Assembly: GCA_028344335.1 (NCBI GenBank)
Contig: JAOMAZ010000013.1
Location: 1 to 38,123 of the forward strand
Origin: Deltaproteobacteria bacterium
GTDB lineage: Archaea > Thermoplasmatota > Poseidoniia > Poseidoniales > Poseidoniaceae
Reading direction: 5' to 3'
Length of the DNA: 38,123 nt
A model generated the notes under the pieces. That model ran no database searches. It was given only the letters and a program-made list of their open reading frames with translations, and was not told where the DNA came from. Shown one piece after another: positions 1-8,491 of this stretch. The stretch's first letter is position 1. The number at the start of each line of letters is the position of its first letter. A program made the translations under genes and the position numbers.

Positions 1-417
1 TACAAAATTTATTGCTTTTATGGAAAGGTGTCTTTCATAACACAACGAAATGTCAATTTTGGGAAAGAAATTGAAAACTGGAAATATAATTGTTTTGACT
101 CAAATTGGGATGGAATCAAAGTAGTATATTCTGACATCAACAGCGACCCCCAGATGCAACCTCCAGAACACGCAGCAGAACTAGTCAAAATTGCTGAAAA
201 CATATCTGCAAAAATCCCAATTCCTTTCGTAAGGATTGACCTTTATTCAACTGACAAAGGAGTTGCCTTCGGAGAATTCACCTTTCATCCTGGGACCTAC
301 AAGAACCACACTCTGGAATGGGACCAAAAATTAGGCCAAGCCTACGAAGATGCGGAGCAACGTATCAAAGAATCAGGCGCCTCATTGACCGATTTTATTA
401 AAGAAATGAGGAAGTGA
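1..417 (+). CDS. TupA-like ATP-grasp protein, 3' end only (partial at left edge)
   Basis: The reading frame is open to base 1, so this is the C-terminal part of a longer protein and the GTG at 28 is probably not the start. The visible part begins YKIYCFYGKVSFI and continues to PFVRIDLYSTDKGVAFGEFT, then a conserved-looking EWDQKLG. This pattern (K-Y-CF-GK, then F-R-DLY near a catalytic GE-TF segment) is typical of the C-terminal half of TupA-like ATP-grasp proteins in teichuronopeptide, capsule and other surface-polysaccharide clusters. They are thought to ligate an amino acid to a sugar acid. The next gene downstream is a glycosyltransferase, which fits a surface glycan locus. The family call rests on remembered motifs; the substrate is unknown. 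Confidence 0.7.
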   Translation, partial: YKIYCFYGKVSFITQRNVNFGKEIENWKYNCFDSNWDGIKVVYSDINSDPQMQPPEHAAELVKIAENISAKIPIPFVRIDLYSTDKGVAFGEFTFHPGTYKNHTLEWDQKLGQAYEDAEQRIKESGASLTDFIKEMRK

Positions 418-460
418 TTCAATCAAAGTCCTTCATATTCTTGCAAATAGCAGACCTGAT

Positions 461-694
461 ATGAACGGCTATGCTCATCGCAGCCATGAAATCCTAATTG
501 CTCAATTAAATACTAATCAAATCGAAGTTCATGCCTTGACCTCACCATGGTACCCCGAAAGAAAAACACTCGACACTCCTTTGGAATTGGGGGGGGATCA
601 CCTACCATCGCTGTCTTCATCCAGCATTATTACCTGCATCTGGCGGCCCTTTCAAACGCTCAGTTGCCAGAAGAGGAAAAAGGAAGAGAAGTAA
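461..694 (+). pseudogene. N-terminal fragment of frameshifted family 4 glycosyltransferase
   Basis: This short frame holds the start of the glycosyltransferase that continues at 714-1856. It reads MNGYAHRSHEILIAQL, the usual N-terminal nucleotide-fold segment of GT4 enzymes, and the same frame upstream (422-460) encodes IKVLHILANSRPD, the expected first beta strand, but has no ATG, GTG or TTG. True coding ends at a run of eight G at 589-596. After it this frame becomes a serine-rich nonsense tail, while the +1 frame continues sensibly as GGITYHRCLHPALLPASGG into the downstream ORF. One G fewer would restore a single protein. Adding one base near 419-424 would also join a GTG at 414 to the strand, so a second indel is possible. 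Confidence 0.6.
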
Positions 695-713
695 ATACAA
701 TCCTCAACAACAA

Positions 714-1856
714 ATGCAAGTATCAAAAGTAACCAAGGGAGTTGGTTTCGTTTTCTATCGTTCCATTATGCTGACAAAAAAATACATTATTAGACCCATT
801 ATCAGATTAAAAAGGGCTATTTTTTCAAAAATAAAACCTCGATTTGAACCATTCGCCCTGCTAACAGAAGAAAAAATCATCATCAAACATTTTGTCGAGC
901 GGATTATTGACCTTGCCCAAGAAATACAACCTGACATAATCCACGCCCACACACCTTACCGCGTTGGCGCTCCTGCTCTAATTGCGGCCCGAAAACTTGG
1001 CATTCCATTTGTCTATGAGATGCGCGGTGCTTGGGAAGAGACTGCTGTTGCAAATGGTCGCTGGAAGAGTGGTGGCTTAGCCCATCGCCGCTTCAAAAGA
1101 AAAGAGACTGAAGTATTGCGTGCGGCAGATGCTGTAGTTTGTATCGGTAATTCACTTAAAGACGATGCGATAAGTCGTGGAATAGATAAAAGTAAAATCA
1201 CAGTTGTACCAAATGGGGCTTCAGAAGAAACTATGCTCAACCCCATACAAGATGAACAAATAACAGCACATAGAAAGCAACTGCAGTCCATTGATGGAAA
1301 AACCACAGTTGGATATATTGGTAGCATCCAAGCCTTGGAGGGTTTGGAATACCTTGTTGATGCTTTATCGATTCTAAAAGAGAAGGGAGTACTTCATCGC
1401 TTATTGATTGTCAGTGCTTCAGATAAAACTGAGTTAATTGATTATATCGAATCAAAGGAACTTACTTCGCAAGCAATGGTAATTGGACCTATTGATAGAG
1501 ATAAGATTTCTAATTACTATTCGATGATTGATATTTTCTGTGTGCCTCGACCTCTTATTCGTGTTGCTGAGTTGGTAACTCCTCTCAAGCCAATGGAATC
1601 AATGATGGCAGGTTGTGCCACTATCGTTTCTGATTTACCAGCACTCAAAGAATTAGTCAGTGATGGAAATACTGGAAGAATATTTGAAGCCGAAAACTCT
1701 CTGCATCTTTCACAAATAATCAATGAACTAAGTGAAGATGACAAACAAAGGAAGGAACTGGGTATTAATGCCAAAAAATGGATCCAAGAAAACCGCCTTT
1801 GGCCTTCAATCGTCCAACGATATATTCCTATTTATGAGTCCTTGAACAAGTCCTAA
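714..1856 (+). CDS. Family 4 glycosyltransferase, main body (frameshifted at its 5' end)
   Basis: This is a GT-B fold glycosyltransferase (group 1/family 4) that would transfer a sugar from a nucleotide-sugar donor onto a surface glycan. Visible motifs are the acceptor-domain end PDIIHAHTPYRVGAPALIA and VYEMRGAWEE, the linker VVPNGA, the donor-domain start TVGYIGSIQALEGLEYLVDA, and the E-x7-E motif in ELVTPLKPMESMMAG. The ATG at 714 is an internal methionine: the same frame is open back to about 591 and encodes plausible family sequence (GGITYHRCLHPALL). The genuine gene therefore runs from about 414-461 to 1856 with a single-base frame break in the G8 run at 589-596. It is either a recent pseudogene, a phase-variable gene or a sequencing artefact. 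Confidence 0.85.
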   Translation: MQVSKVTKGVGFVFYRSIMLTKKYIIRPIIRLKRAIFSKIKPRFEPFALLTEEKIIIKHFVERIIDLAQEIQPDIIHAHTPYRVGAPALIAARKLGIPFVYEMRGAWEETAVANGRWKSGGLAHRRFKRKETEVLRAADAVVCIGNSLKDDAISRGIDKSKITVVPNGASEETMLNPIQDEQITAHRKQLQSIDGKTTVGYIGSIQALEGLEYLVDALSILKEKGVLHRLLIVSASDKTELIDYIESKELTSQAMVIGPIDRDKISNYYSMIDIFCVPRPLIRVAELVTPLKPMESMMAGCATIVSDLPALKELVSDGNTGRIFEAENSLHLSQIINELSEDDKQRKELGINAKKWIQENRLWPSIVQRYIPIYESLNKS

Positions 1857-1905
1857 TGAAGGGAATCATTCTAAACCCAAGGCGTCAGTCAAGGTGCCGA
1901 GGAAG

Positions 1906-2745
1906 ATGCGAATAGCAGTATCCGGCAACGACGGCTTCATCGCCCCACATCTCTTAGAGATGCTTGGAGATGTTGCTTCAGAGATACCTTCAGAGGCTCT
2001 TGATAATCCAAGATTACTCGACGGCTCCTTGGCATCTTGTGCATGTTTGATTCACTTTAACGGCCATCCACCTAATTCTGAAATTGGACGAAATGATCCA
2101 GATGCACCTCGGTTGATGAAAGAATGGGCACGAGGAATACTTGATGCTAAGAAGCGCCATCAGGGCTTACACTTGATTTTAGTTGGATCTTTGCGCGTAC
2201 ACCCTGAATATGTTGATGAACGCTTTAGTGGTGAAACTACCCTTTCACCGCGTGATGCAACTGCAGAAGGACAACTATGGGTCGAAGAAAGGGCCTTGGA
2301 GAATGCAACCGATGATAGCCCCGTTTCCATTTTACGAGTAAGTAATGTTCACGGCTTACCCGTTGGTGGTGGAAAAGGTCGCGGCTACTTGCATTCCTTT
2401 GCTGGTGAGGCACTAACTGGCTGGATCGGTGTGCCTGGTGATGGTCAAGGGATGAAGGAAATAATTCATGTTGCAGATGTTTGTACCATTATTGCTGAAG
2501 TTGCTCACTCACCGCCCCCTACTCGAGAAGCTCTCGCCATGGGCAATGGTTGGGCAATGCCAATTTCCGAACTTGCTGAGGCAATGGCTTCCAAAATGGG
2601 GGCTGATGTCCAAATGTGGGCACCAGAAAAAGATGAATTATGGGGTGTTGTTGAAGTCGGATATCTGAAAGAGAGAATCGAGTATGAACCGATGGTCGGG
2701 ATGGAAGATATTATTCATGAAGCGATGGCAAATGCCTCGTTTTGA
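1906..2745 (+). CDS. NAD-dependent epimerase/dehydratase-like protein (extended SDR), catalytic dyad not seen
   Basis: The start MRIAVSGNDGFIAPHLLEML is a Rossmann nucleotide-binding segment of extended short-chain dehydrogenases, followed by HLILVGSLRVHP (fourth strand) and SILRVSNVHGLPVGGG, the conserved R-x-S/N-V-G segment after the active site. Length (about 279 residues) fits small sugar epimerases or reductases. The usual Tyr-x3-Lys catalytic pair is not visible: the stretch where it belongs reads SPRDATAEGQLWVEERAL. The protein may therefore be a degenerate member or use different chemistry. The ATG at 1906 is preferred over an in-frame GTG at 1894 because it starts the beta strand directly. 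It lies 49 bases after the glycosyltransferase and probably belongs to the same surface-glycan cluster. Substrate unknown. Confidence 0.7.
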   Translation: MRIAVSGNDGFIAPHLLEMLGDVASEIPSEALDNPRLLDGSLASCACLIHFNGHPPNSEIGRNDPDAPRLMKEWARGILDAKKRHQGLHLILVGSLRVHPEYVDERFSGETTLSPRDATAEGQLWVEERALENATDDSPVSILRVSNVHGLPVGGGKGRGYLHSFAGEALTGWIGVPGDGQGMKEIIHVADVCTIIAEVAHSPPPTREALAMGNGWAMPISELAEAMASKMGADVQMWAPEKDELWGVVEVGYLKERIEYEPMVGMEDIIHEAMANASF

Positions 2746-2749
2746 TTGC

Positions 2750-5700
2750 TTACTGGTATTGGGTCCAAGACCCATCTTCTGACTGATACCAATTTATCCC
2801 ATTGGCTTCACGATACCAGTTTGTTCCATGTTCATCGATTGGGAGATATTCTCCCCCGCCAGGTAAGCTCTCCCATGTTGGCACGGTTTTGGGACCCTCT
2901 TCGGTTTGACTCTCTTCTACTGTTGCTTCGGCTTCTTCTTCACGGAGTGTCGGTCTTCGATTCTTTGGCTCAGGTTTATTCACCAAAATAACTACTGCTA
3001 CGATTAACCCAATAGCCACAAATGCTGCGATTCCACCAGCTACGTAGAGAAGGGTATTTCCTCCACCTTTGTTGCTTTCCTGAATAACTGATTGATTGTC
3101 TTCTTCCTCTGGGAGGGCGATGCCAATCATTCCTTCTGGGCATCCCTGATGTTTACCAGCAAATCCTTCATGCACTGGACATTCATCGGCCTTTTTTGCA
3201 TCCTTGACCCACATTCCAGGCCATTCATTGTTGCGAGAATCATTCCACAATACATTGGCCCAGTTATCCCCGTATCCATCTAAGTCACTGTCGTTCCATT
3301 GACTGGGGATACTAGGGAAGTTGTCAGCACCATCTTCAATACCCCATGGTAATCCACCAAAACTACCTGAGTCGCTATATCCATCACCATCACTATCTGG
3401 ACAACCCATTCTATCAAGATGGGAGAATCCCTTGTAACCTGGGCACATATCTCCTTGGAAACCCCATGGGTCATCCCCATATCCATCTTCATCACCATCT
3501 ACCCATTGGCTAGGCTCATTTGGAAGAGCATCCGCTCCATCACTGGCTGTCCATCCATTATCAGGATCGGAATAAGTATCTTCATCGCTATCTGTGCAAC
3601 CAAGTCTATCGGAAGTTGAATTTCCAGCCACTAGTGGGCAATCATCTGCATTGATACCAGTTGGGTTGTCTCCGTAGCCATCTCGATCTCCATCTTCCCA
3701 TTGTGATTCATCCTGAGGGAATGCATCTGCTGTATCTCCCCAACCATCACCATCAAAGTCAGGGCAACCACGTAATCCTCCAAGGTAGGCAGTGCCTTCG
3801 ACTGTAGGGCAATCATCCTCGACATCCATGTAGAAATCGTTGTCATCATTTGGGTCTTCAGTAGCGTCTCTACAGCCATCACTATCTTGGTCAGAACTAC
3901 CATCCCTTGTCCAATTTAATTCTCCATTTGGACACGTGTCGAATTCATTCAAAACTCCATCATCATCGTTATCGGAATCTTCGCCGTCATTCTGGCAGCC
4001 ATCCCCATCATGGTCTGAGGTCGGGCCTGCTGTCCAGCCAGTTACTCCTGAAGGGCATTGGTCAACATCATCGAGCATGCCATCATTATCGTCATCATTA
4101 TCCTCGATATCGTCCTTACAACCATCGCCATCATTGTCACTTTGAGAATTGGATAACCAACCTGTTTCATTCATCGCACAATCATCGACATCATCATTAA
4201 TAGAATCATCATCATCATCAAAGTCGCATATATCTCCAAAGTAATCGCCATCCCAATTCTCTTGTTGAGGATTATAATCAGTTGGGCAATTATCAATATC
4301 ATCGTCAACCAAGTCTTGGTCATCATCCAAGTCCTCATCCAAATCTCTGCAACCATCATTGTCAATATCGGTCTGGTTGTCGGATATCCAAGAAGTCATG
4401 CCTTTTGAACAATCATCATTAATGTCAAGAATACCATCACCGTCATCATCAAAGTCTTCACTATCATCACGACACCCATCCGAATCATAGTCCAATGCAG
4501 TGTCTGAACTATTCCACTCTAATTCTCCATATTGACAATCATCGATGGCATCGTGTTTGCCATCATTATCATCATCAGTTTCGCAAGCATCCCCCTCAAC
4601 GTCTCCATCGTGATTAGATTGGTTAGAATTGGTTATTTTATCGCAATTATCGGTAAAATCATGAACCCCGTCATCATCTGTATCCCAACGGAATTTCCAA
4701 ACCCAGATATCTTCATCTGTAGCAGAGCGAGGAATGCCGTCAAAGTCAATAACTCCTGAAAAATATCCACCAGCTACGTATGTGCCATCAGATGAAACGT
4801 GTAATGCATGGGTAGTATCATCGCCTGAACCACCCATTTTATGGGCCCAATCCCATTGCCCATTTGTATATAATTGAGCCATGAAGAAATCTGATTCGCC
4901 ACTAATATTGCTTAGGATTGTACTTCCAAATTGGCTTGAACCACCTAACCAACCTCCGACTACTGGTCGGTCATCTGGATTGACTGCCAAGGCTTGAACT
5001 CGGTCATCACCACCGCTCCCCGTCATCGAATACCAATCGTGGATTCCACCGGCTTGCCAGCGGCTAACAACAATATCCCAATTACCTAATCCAGAGTAGG
5101 ATTTACCAGCATAAGTAACATCTCCGAGTTGATTTCCTCCAACCACTACTCTTTGTTGACTATCGATAACTACGTTGTTGAAATAAACTCCACAATTTGT
5201 ACCAAAACAGGCTGATGCCGCACCAACCGCCCTTCCCCACTGGAAATCACCACTGCTGGTATATTTCAGCAAAAAACCGTTATATGTCCCACTAGTACTG
5301 GATGTGAAGTTGTTATTCCAAGTTACACTACCTGTATTGTAGCCCACGATGTAAACATTTTCTGAAGCATCCAAAACCAACTGGAAACCTACTGAAAGTG
5401 CGTCTCCAATAGCACTGTATGCCCATTCCCAATCGGGTGTACTATGATTGTATTTAGCAATAAAAAACCTAGGATCATCCGAAGGTGAGCCCCCGTTTAG
5501 GTTATGGATCCCAAATGCAGAAAAGTTTTGGTAATAGCCGGTTACATAAACATTCTCAACGGAGTCCACTACGATGTCCCATCCTACATCAACATCGAAG
5601 CCACCGTATTTTACGGCATATTCCCAATTTCCATTAGTACCATTCAACTTAGCAATATAGCCATCGAATTTATCTGAAACAAGTTGGGTACTACCAAAAG

Positions 5701-6175
5701 TGACCGTTCCATTTAGATAGCCTGTTATGTAGATATCATCATCATCATCTAAAGCAACTCCGCGTGCCTCATCATAAGCAATAGCTGTACCAGCAGATTT
5801 TGCCCATAACCAATTTCCATCAGGATCTAGCTTTGCAACGATAATATCTCCAAGTCCTTCTGTATGAACTACAATACTTCCTAGCCAACAATCGACGTAA
5901 ACACTACCTGCGATGATAATATTTCCACCAGAATCTTCAACCATTTCATAAATGAAATCTCGACCTTCAGAGCCTCCAGATGCCGACCAATTGGCAGATG
6001 CTCCACGACCAAAGCCTGTGTCTGCTAAGGCATTTTCTTGAGCCTCATTTAATTCGAATGCAGGAATCAATGGTTCCTCGTGTGCGACATTTGATTGTTC
6101 TGATGATGGCGTGAAGATGAGAACAGACCCCAGCATCAACAGGGTGAGGAAGATGCAGATGCCACGCCTGTTCAT
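2750..6175 (-). CDS. Giant secreted surface protein: beta-propeller repeats, thrombospondin type 3 repeats, C-terminal TM anchor
   Basis: An 1141-residue exported protein. Residues 1-25 form a signal peptide (MNRRGICIFLTLLMLGSVLIF). Residues of about 50-490 hold roughly seven units of a W-x-A...GG...D...V-D...N-Y-V-G pattern typical of SBBP-type propeller repeats. Residues of about 496-1009 are a long run of acidic D-x-D-x-D-G-x-x-D calcium-binding repeats with regularly spaced cysteines, as in thrombospondin type 3 repeats. A hydrophobic helix follows (about 1039-1063, YVAGGIAAFVAIGLIVAVVI), then a cytoplasmic tail of about 78 residues ending with NWYREANGINWYQSEDGSW. It is probably a cell-surface adhesion, calcium-rich stalk or sensor protein. 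It is the last gene of a minus-strand run behind gcvT, and its stop is 4 bases from the convergent epimerase gene. Confidence 0.85.
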   Translation of the reverse strand: MNRRGICIFLTLLMLGSVLIFTPSSEQSNVAHEEPLIPAFELNEAQENALADTGFGRGASANWSASGGSEGRDFIYEMVEDSGGNIIIAGSVYVDCWLGSIVVHTEGLGDIIVAKLDPDGNWLWAKSAGTAIAYDEARGVALDDDDDIYITGYLNGTVTFGSTQLVSDKFDGYIAKLNGTNGNWEYAVKYGGFDVDVGWDIVVDSVENVYVTGYYQNFSAFGIHNLNGGSPSDDPRFFIAKYNHSTPDWEWAYSAIGDALSVGFQLVLDASENVYIVGYNTGSVTWNNNFTSSTSGTYNGFLLKYTSSGDFQWGRAVGAASACFGTNCGVYFNNVVIDSQQRVVVGGNQLGDVTYAGKSYSGLGNWDIVVSRWQAGGIHDWYSMTGSGGDDRVQALAVNPDDRPVVGGWLGGSSQFGSTILSNISGESDFFMAQLYTNGQWDWAHKMGGSGDDTTHALHVSSDGTYVAGGYFSGVIDFDGIPRSATDEDIWVWKFRWDTDDDGVHDFTDNCDKITNSNQSNHDGDVEGDACETDDDNDGKHDAIDDCQYGELEWNSSDTALDYDSDGCRDDSEDFDDDGDGILDINDDCSKGMTSWISDNQTDIDNDGCRDLDEDLDDDQDLVDDDIDNCPTDYNPQQENWDGDYFGDICDFDDDDDSINDDVDDCAMNETGWLSNSQSDNDGDGCKDDIEDNDDDNDGMLDDVDQCPSGVTGWTAGPTSDHDGDGCQNDGEDSDNDDDGVLNEFDTCPNGELNWTRDGSSDQDSDGCRDATEDPNDDNDFYMDVEDDCPTVEGTAYLGGLRGCPDFDGDGWGDTADAFPQDESQWEDGDRDGYGDNPTGINADDCPLVAGNSTSDRLGCTDSDEDTYSDPDNGWTASDGADALPNEPSQWVDGDEDGYGDDPWGFQGDMCPGYKGFSHLDRMGCPDSDGDGYSDSGSFGGLPWGIEDGADNFPSIPSQWNDSDLDGYGDNWANVLWNDSRNNEWPGMWVKDAKKADECPVHEGFAGKHQGCPEGMIGIALPEEEDNQSVIQESNKGGGNTLLYVAGGIAAFVAIGLIVAVVILVNKPEPKNRRPTLREEEAEATVEESQTEEGPKTVPTWESLPGGGEYLPIDEHGTNWYREANGINWYQSEDGSWTQYQ
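3140..4690 (-). repeat. Tandem calcium-binding (TSP3-like) repeat-coding region
   Basis: This is the internal repetitive part of the giant surface protein. On the plus strand it shows as dense cat/atc/tca trinucleotides, the reverse complement of Asp codons. It encodes about 20 copies of D-x-D-x-D-G loops, many followed by a D-x-C or G-C pair. The first half has compact units ending DDC; the second half has longer units of the kind GCPDSDGDGYSD...P-S-Q-W-x-D-x-D. The two unit types suggest two rounds of local expansion. Confidence 0.75.
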
Positions 6176-6237
6176 GGTGTTCCGTATGACTGCTTATTCA
6201 TCAACTAATCGCACTGCTCGCACAGATGGAGGTCTGC

Positions 6238-7371
6238 TCATACAAATGGAGGTCTAACAATGATTGCTTGCACTGATTTTCGGGGGCTTGCGATAACGAC
6301 AATTGCATCTCCCTCCTTGACTTCTTTGAGGTAAGCCATGCCAATTCCAAGATTCTCGAGGCTTGGGCTAGGGCCACCAGATGTTAAGTAACCAATAACA
6401 TCTCCTTCAGCCTTGCATGCAATAGCTTTTCCAGGTCTTGGCATCGGTCCGCGTTCTGTGTATTTTATCCCCCACCATTTGTACTCATTGTCTTGATTTT
6501 GCATGGCTTCCTTGCCGACAAATTGGTGTTCCAAATCTAGCCCAAATGGGACGTTGGTCTCGATACTATTTCTGCTAAGAAATCCCGTTGGTAAATTACT
6601 GTCACTATCTGATAAGTTAGTGGCTAGGAAATCTTGACCTGATAGTAAATACCCTTTTTCAAGCCTCAAAGTATCTCTTGCGCCTAAGCCAACTGGAACG
6701 ATTCCATGTGGCTCTCCCTTTTCTAGTAATGTTCGCCATAGAAGAGGGGCTTGTTGGTTATTAATGAAAATTTCAAATCCTCTTTCACCGGTATAACCGG
6801 TACCTTGAATCCAACCTTCAAAACCATTAGCATCATCGAATCTTTGCCACTTAAAGCGACCTGGGACATTCAGTTGGCCAAAAACCTCAGCACATATGTT
6901 TGGAGAGTTTGGACCTTGGAGGGCAAGAATTGAGGTGTTTGGAGAAAGGTCTTCAAGCAGCACGGAGCCATCATCAGGCAATAAATCAGTGAACCACTGC
7001 CACATAATTGGAATCATACTGGCATTAGGGACTCCGAGCACTTCAGATTCAGAAACTACTGCAAAAATCATATCATCGATGATATGCCCTTGATGGTCAA
7101 GAAAATGAGTATAAGCACAACGGCCAATTGGGGTTCGACTTACTTTTTGAGTTGAAATACTTTCCAACCATTCCAGAACAGTTGCGCCAGAAAAACGAAA
7201 GGAACCCATGTGAGATACATCAAACAAACCTGCAGTTGCGCGAGTTGCGCGATGTTCTTCGGCTATACTTGAATACCAAATCGGTAACTCAAAACCATGG
7301 AAATCAACCATCTTCCCTCCACAAACAAGATGCTCATCAAAACAAGCGGTTCGTACTGGCTGTCCAGTCAT
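6238..7371 (-). CDS. gcvT: Aminomethyltransferase, glycine cleavage T protein
   Basis: GcvT releases ammonia from the aminomethyl-lipoyl group of the H protein and passes the one-carbon unit to tetrahydrofolate. The 377-residue length is normal. Recognised segments are LFDVSHMGSFRFSG near the N-terminus, HIIDDMI carrying the family's catalytic aspartate, ILALQGPNSPNI, GTGYTGERGFEIFI, and GLGARDTLRLEKGYLLSGQD. The C-terminal barrel keeps the G-x-x-T-S-G-G-x-S-P-S motif (YLTSGGPSPS). No gcvH or gcvP lies in the window, so the rest of the complex must be encoded elsewhere. A folate-linked YgfZ-like role is less likely because the canonical GcvT motifs are intact. It is co-directional with topoisomerase IB (31-base gap) and the surface protein gene. 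Confidence 0.93.
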   Translation of the reverse strand: MTGQPVRTACFDEHLVCGGKMVDFHGFELPIWYSSIAEEHRATRATAGLFDVSHMGSFRFSGATVLEWLESISTQKVSRTPIGRCAYTHFLDHQGHIIDDMIFAVVSESEVLGVPNASMIPIMWQWFTDLLPDDGSVLLEDLSPNTSILALQGPNSPNICAEVFGQLNVPGRFKWQRFDDANGFEGWIQGTGYTGERGFEIFINNQQAPLLWRTLLEKGEPHGIVPVGLGARDTLRLEKGYLLSGQDFLATNLSDSDSNLPTGFLSRNSIETNVPFGLDLEHQFVGKEAMQNQDNEYKWWGIKYTERGPMPRPGKAIACKAEGDVIGYLTSGGPSPSLENLGIGMAYLKEVKEGDAIVVIASPRKSVQAIIVRPPFV

Positions 7372-7402
7372 GAGACGGCCTGATGGGTTCAGGGTTTGAA
7401 CT

Positions 7403-8473
7403 CTACTTTAGATAGTCCAGCGTAGTATACTCTGCTTTACTCAGCCCTGTAATTTGCTTTTTCCTCACAGTAGCCTCATTCCATTTATCCGTAAATGTCC
7501 CCTCCATCCAATCACTCAAGATAGTTGGATGAATGTATGATGAGCGGCAGACTGCAGGGGTATTTCCCAAGTGCGTTGCTACAGCACCGACTACTCCTTG
7601 CTCCATTTTTTTCCGCCCCTTGATCGTACCAGGGTCATCGAATACTGCAAAGCCCTGTGCAGCCATCCAAGTAGCAGTCCATGTCCTGAAATCTTTGGCC
7701 GTGAAGGAGGTTCCACTAACTCGGTTTAGATATTCATTGATGTGTTCAGCCTTGACATCTCTTGCTACACCTTTATCATCTTCATACATGAATAAATCCT
7801 GAGTATCTTCTTCTCCGCCGACTTCTTTTGAGGCGATTATCAGACGGCAAATGTCATCATCTTCGATAGTCCTCTCCCAAACTTTCCCTGATTTTCCAGT
7901 GAAATTCAATTTAATATCAAGGTCTCCATCTGCATCACTGCCAGTTACTTTGGTCATATGGCCTTCTGTCAAGGTTGACAGACCGTAGGTCTTGTTTTGT
8001 CTCGCATATTCATCACTCCCAACCCGAATGCAATATTGGTTCATCAACCAAATGATGCAGGCTACGACTTTGTCCTTGGACATCCCATCTAAATTAATAT
8101 CATGATTATAGGCTTTTCTAATTCTAGGTAAGGCTTCAGCAAATTCTAGAATTGCATCGAATTTTAAACGCGAAACTGTGACTACCCACTGGGTATGATA
8201 ACGATATTGTTTCCTACCTTTAATATCAAGACCATGGGCCTGCAGTGTGCCTTTTTTATTAGGGCAAATCCAAACTTTTGTCCATGCTGGAGGGATAGCA
8301 AGAGAATTGATTCTCTGAATTTCATCCTCTTCAATTATTTTTCCACCAGCAAGGTTAAAATAATTCCAACTTGGTTTTTTTGAACGCTTTTTCTTACGCG
8401 TTATTCCCTCCCCGTCTGTAGGAGTGATCACAAGCCCAGCCAACTTGGCAACAGCAGCACTATCTAACTTCAT
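7403..8473 (-). CDS. DNA topoisomerase IB, short bacterial/poxvirus type
   Basis: This enzyme relaxes supercoils by transient 3'-phosphotyrosyl cleavage of one strand. The order of elements matches the compact TopIB family: N-terminal domain with IPPAWTKVWICP, GLDIKGRKQYRYH, then the catalytic arginine segment CIRVGSDEYARQN, TYGLSTL, the catalytic lysine in FTGKSGK, the second arginine in FTAKDFRTWTAT, and LGNTPAVCRSSYIHP with the nucleophile Tyr313. An Asn stands where the poxvirus enzyme has His; from memory this is also the bacterial form. About 356 residues is normal for the bacterial type and much shorter than the eukaryote-like TopIB of Thaumarchaeota. ATG at 8473 is used; a GTG lies two codons upstream. 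The gene starts 18 bases after the decarboxylase stop. Confidence 0.9.
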   Translation of the reverse strand: MKLDSAAVAKLAGLVITPTDGEGITRKKKRSKKPSWNYFNLAGGKIIEEDEIQRINSLAIPPAWTKVWICPNKKGTLQAHGLDIKGRKQYRYHTQWVVTVSRLKFDAILEFAEALPRIRKAYNHDINLDGMSKDKVVACIIWLMNQYCIRVGSDEYARQNKTYGLSTLTEGHMTKVTGSDADGDLDIKLNFTGKSGKVWERTIEDDDICRLIIASKEVGGEEDTQDLFMYEDDKGVARDVKAEHINEYLNRVSGTSFTAKDFRTWTATWMAAQGFAVFDDPGTIKGRKKMEQGVVGAVATHLGNTPAVCRSSYIHPTILSDWMEGTFTDKWNEATVRKKQITGLSKAEYTTLDYLK

Positions 8474-8491
8474 ATCCACTCATGGGACGAT

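Noticed and set aside
3140-4690. Possible CRISPR or DNA satellite because of the dense cat/atc repeats
   Set aside because: Repeats are irregular in length, have no constant direct repeat with unique spacers, and are explained by calcium-loop codons.
2746-4759. Several plus-strand ORFs of 60-101 residues across the surface-protein gene
   Set aside because: They are Ser/His/Ile-rich antisense readings of the Asp-codon repeats; the minus-strand frame has signal peptide, repeats and TM helix.
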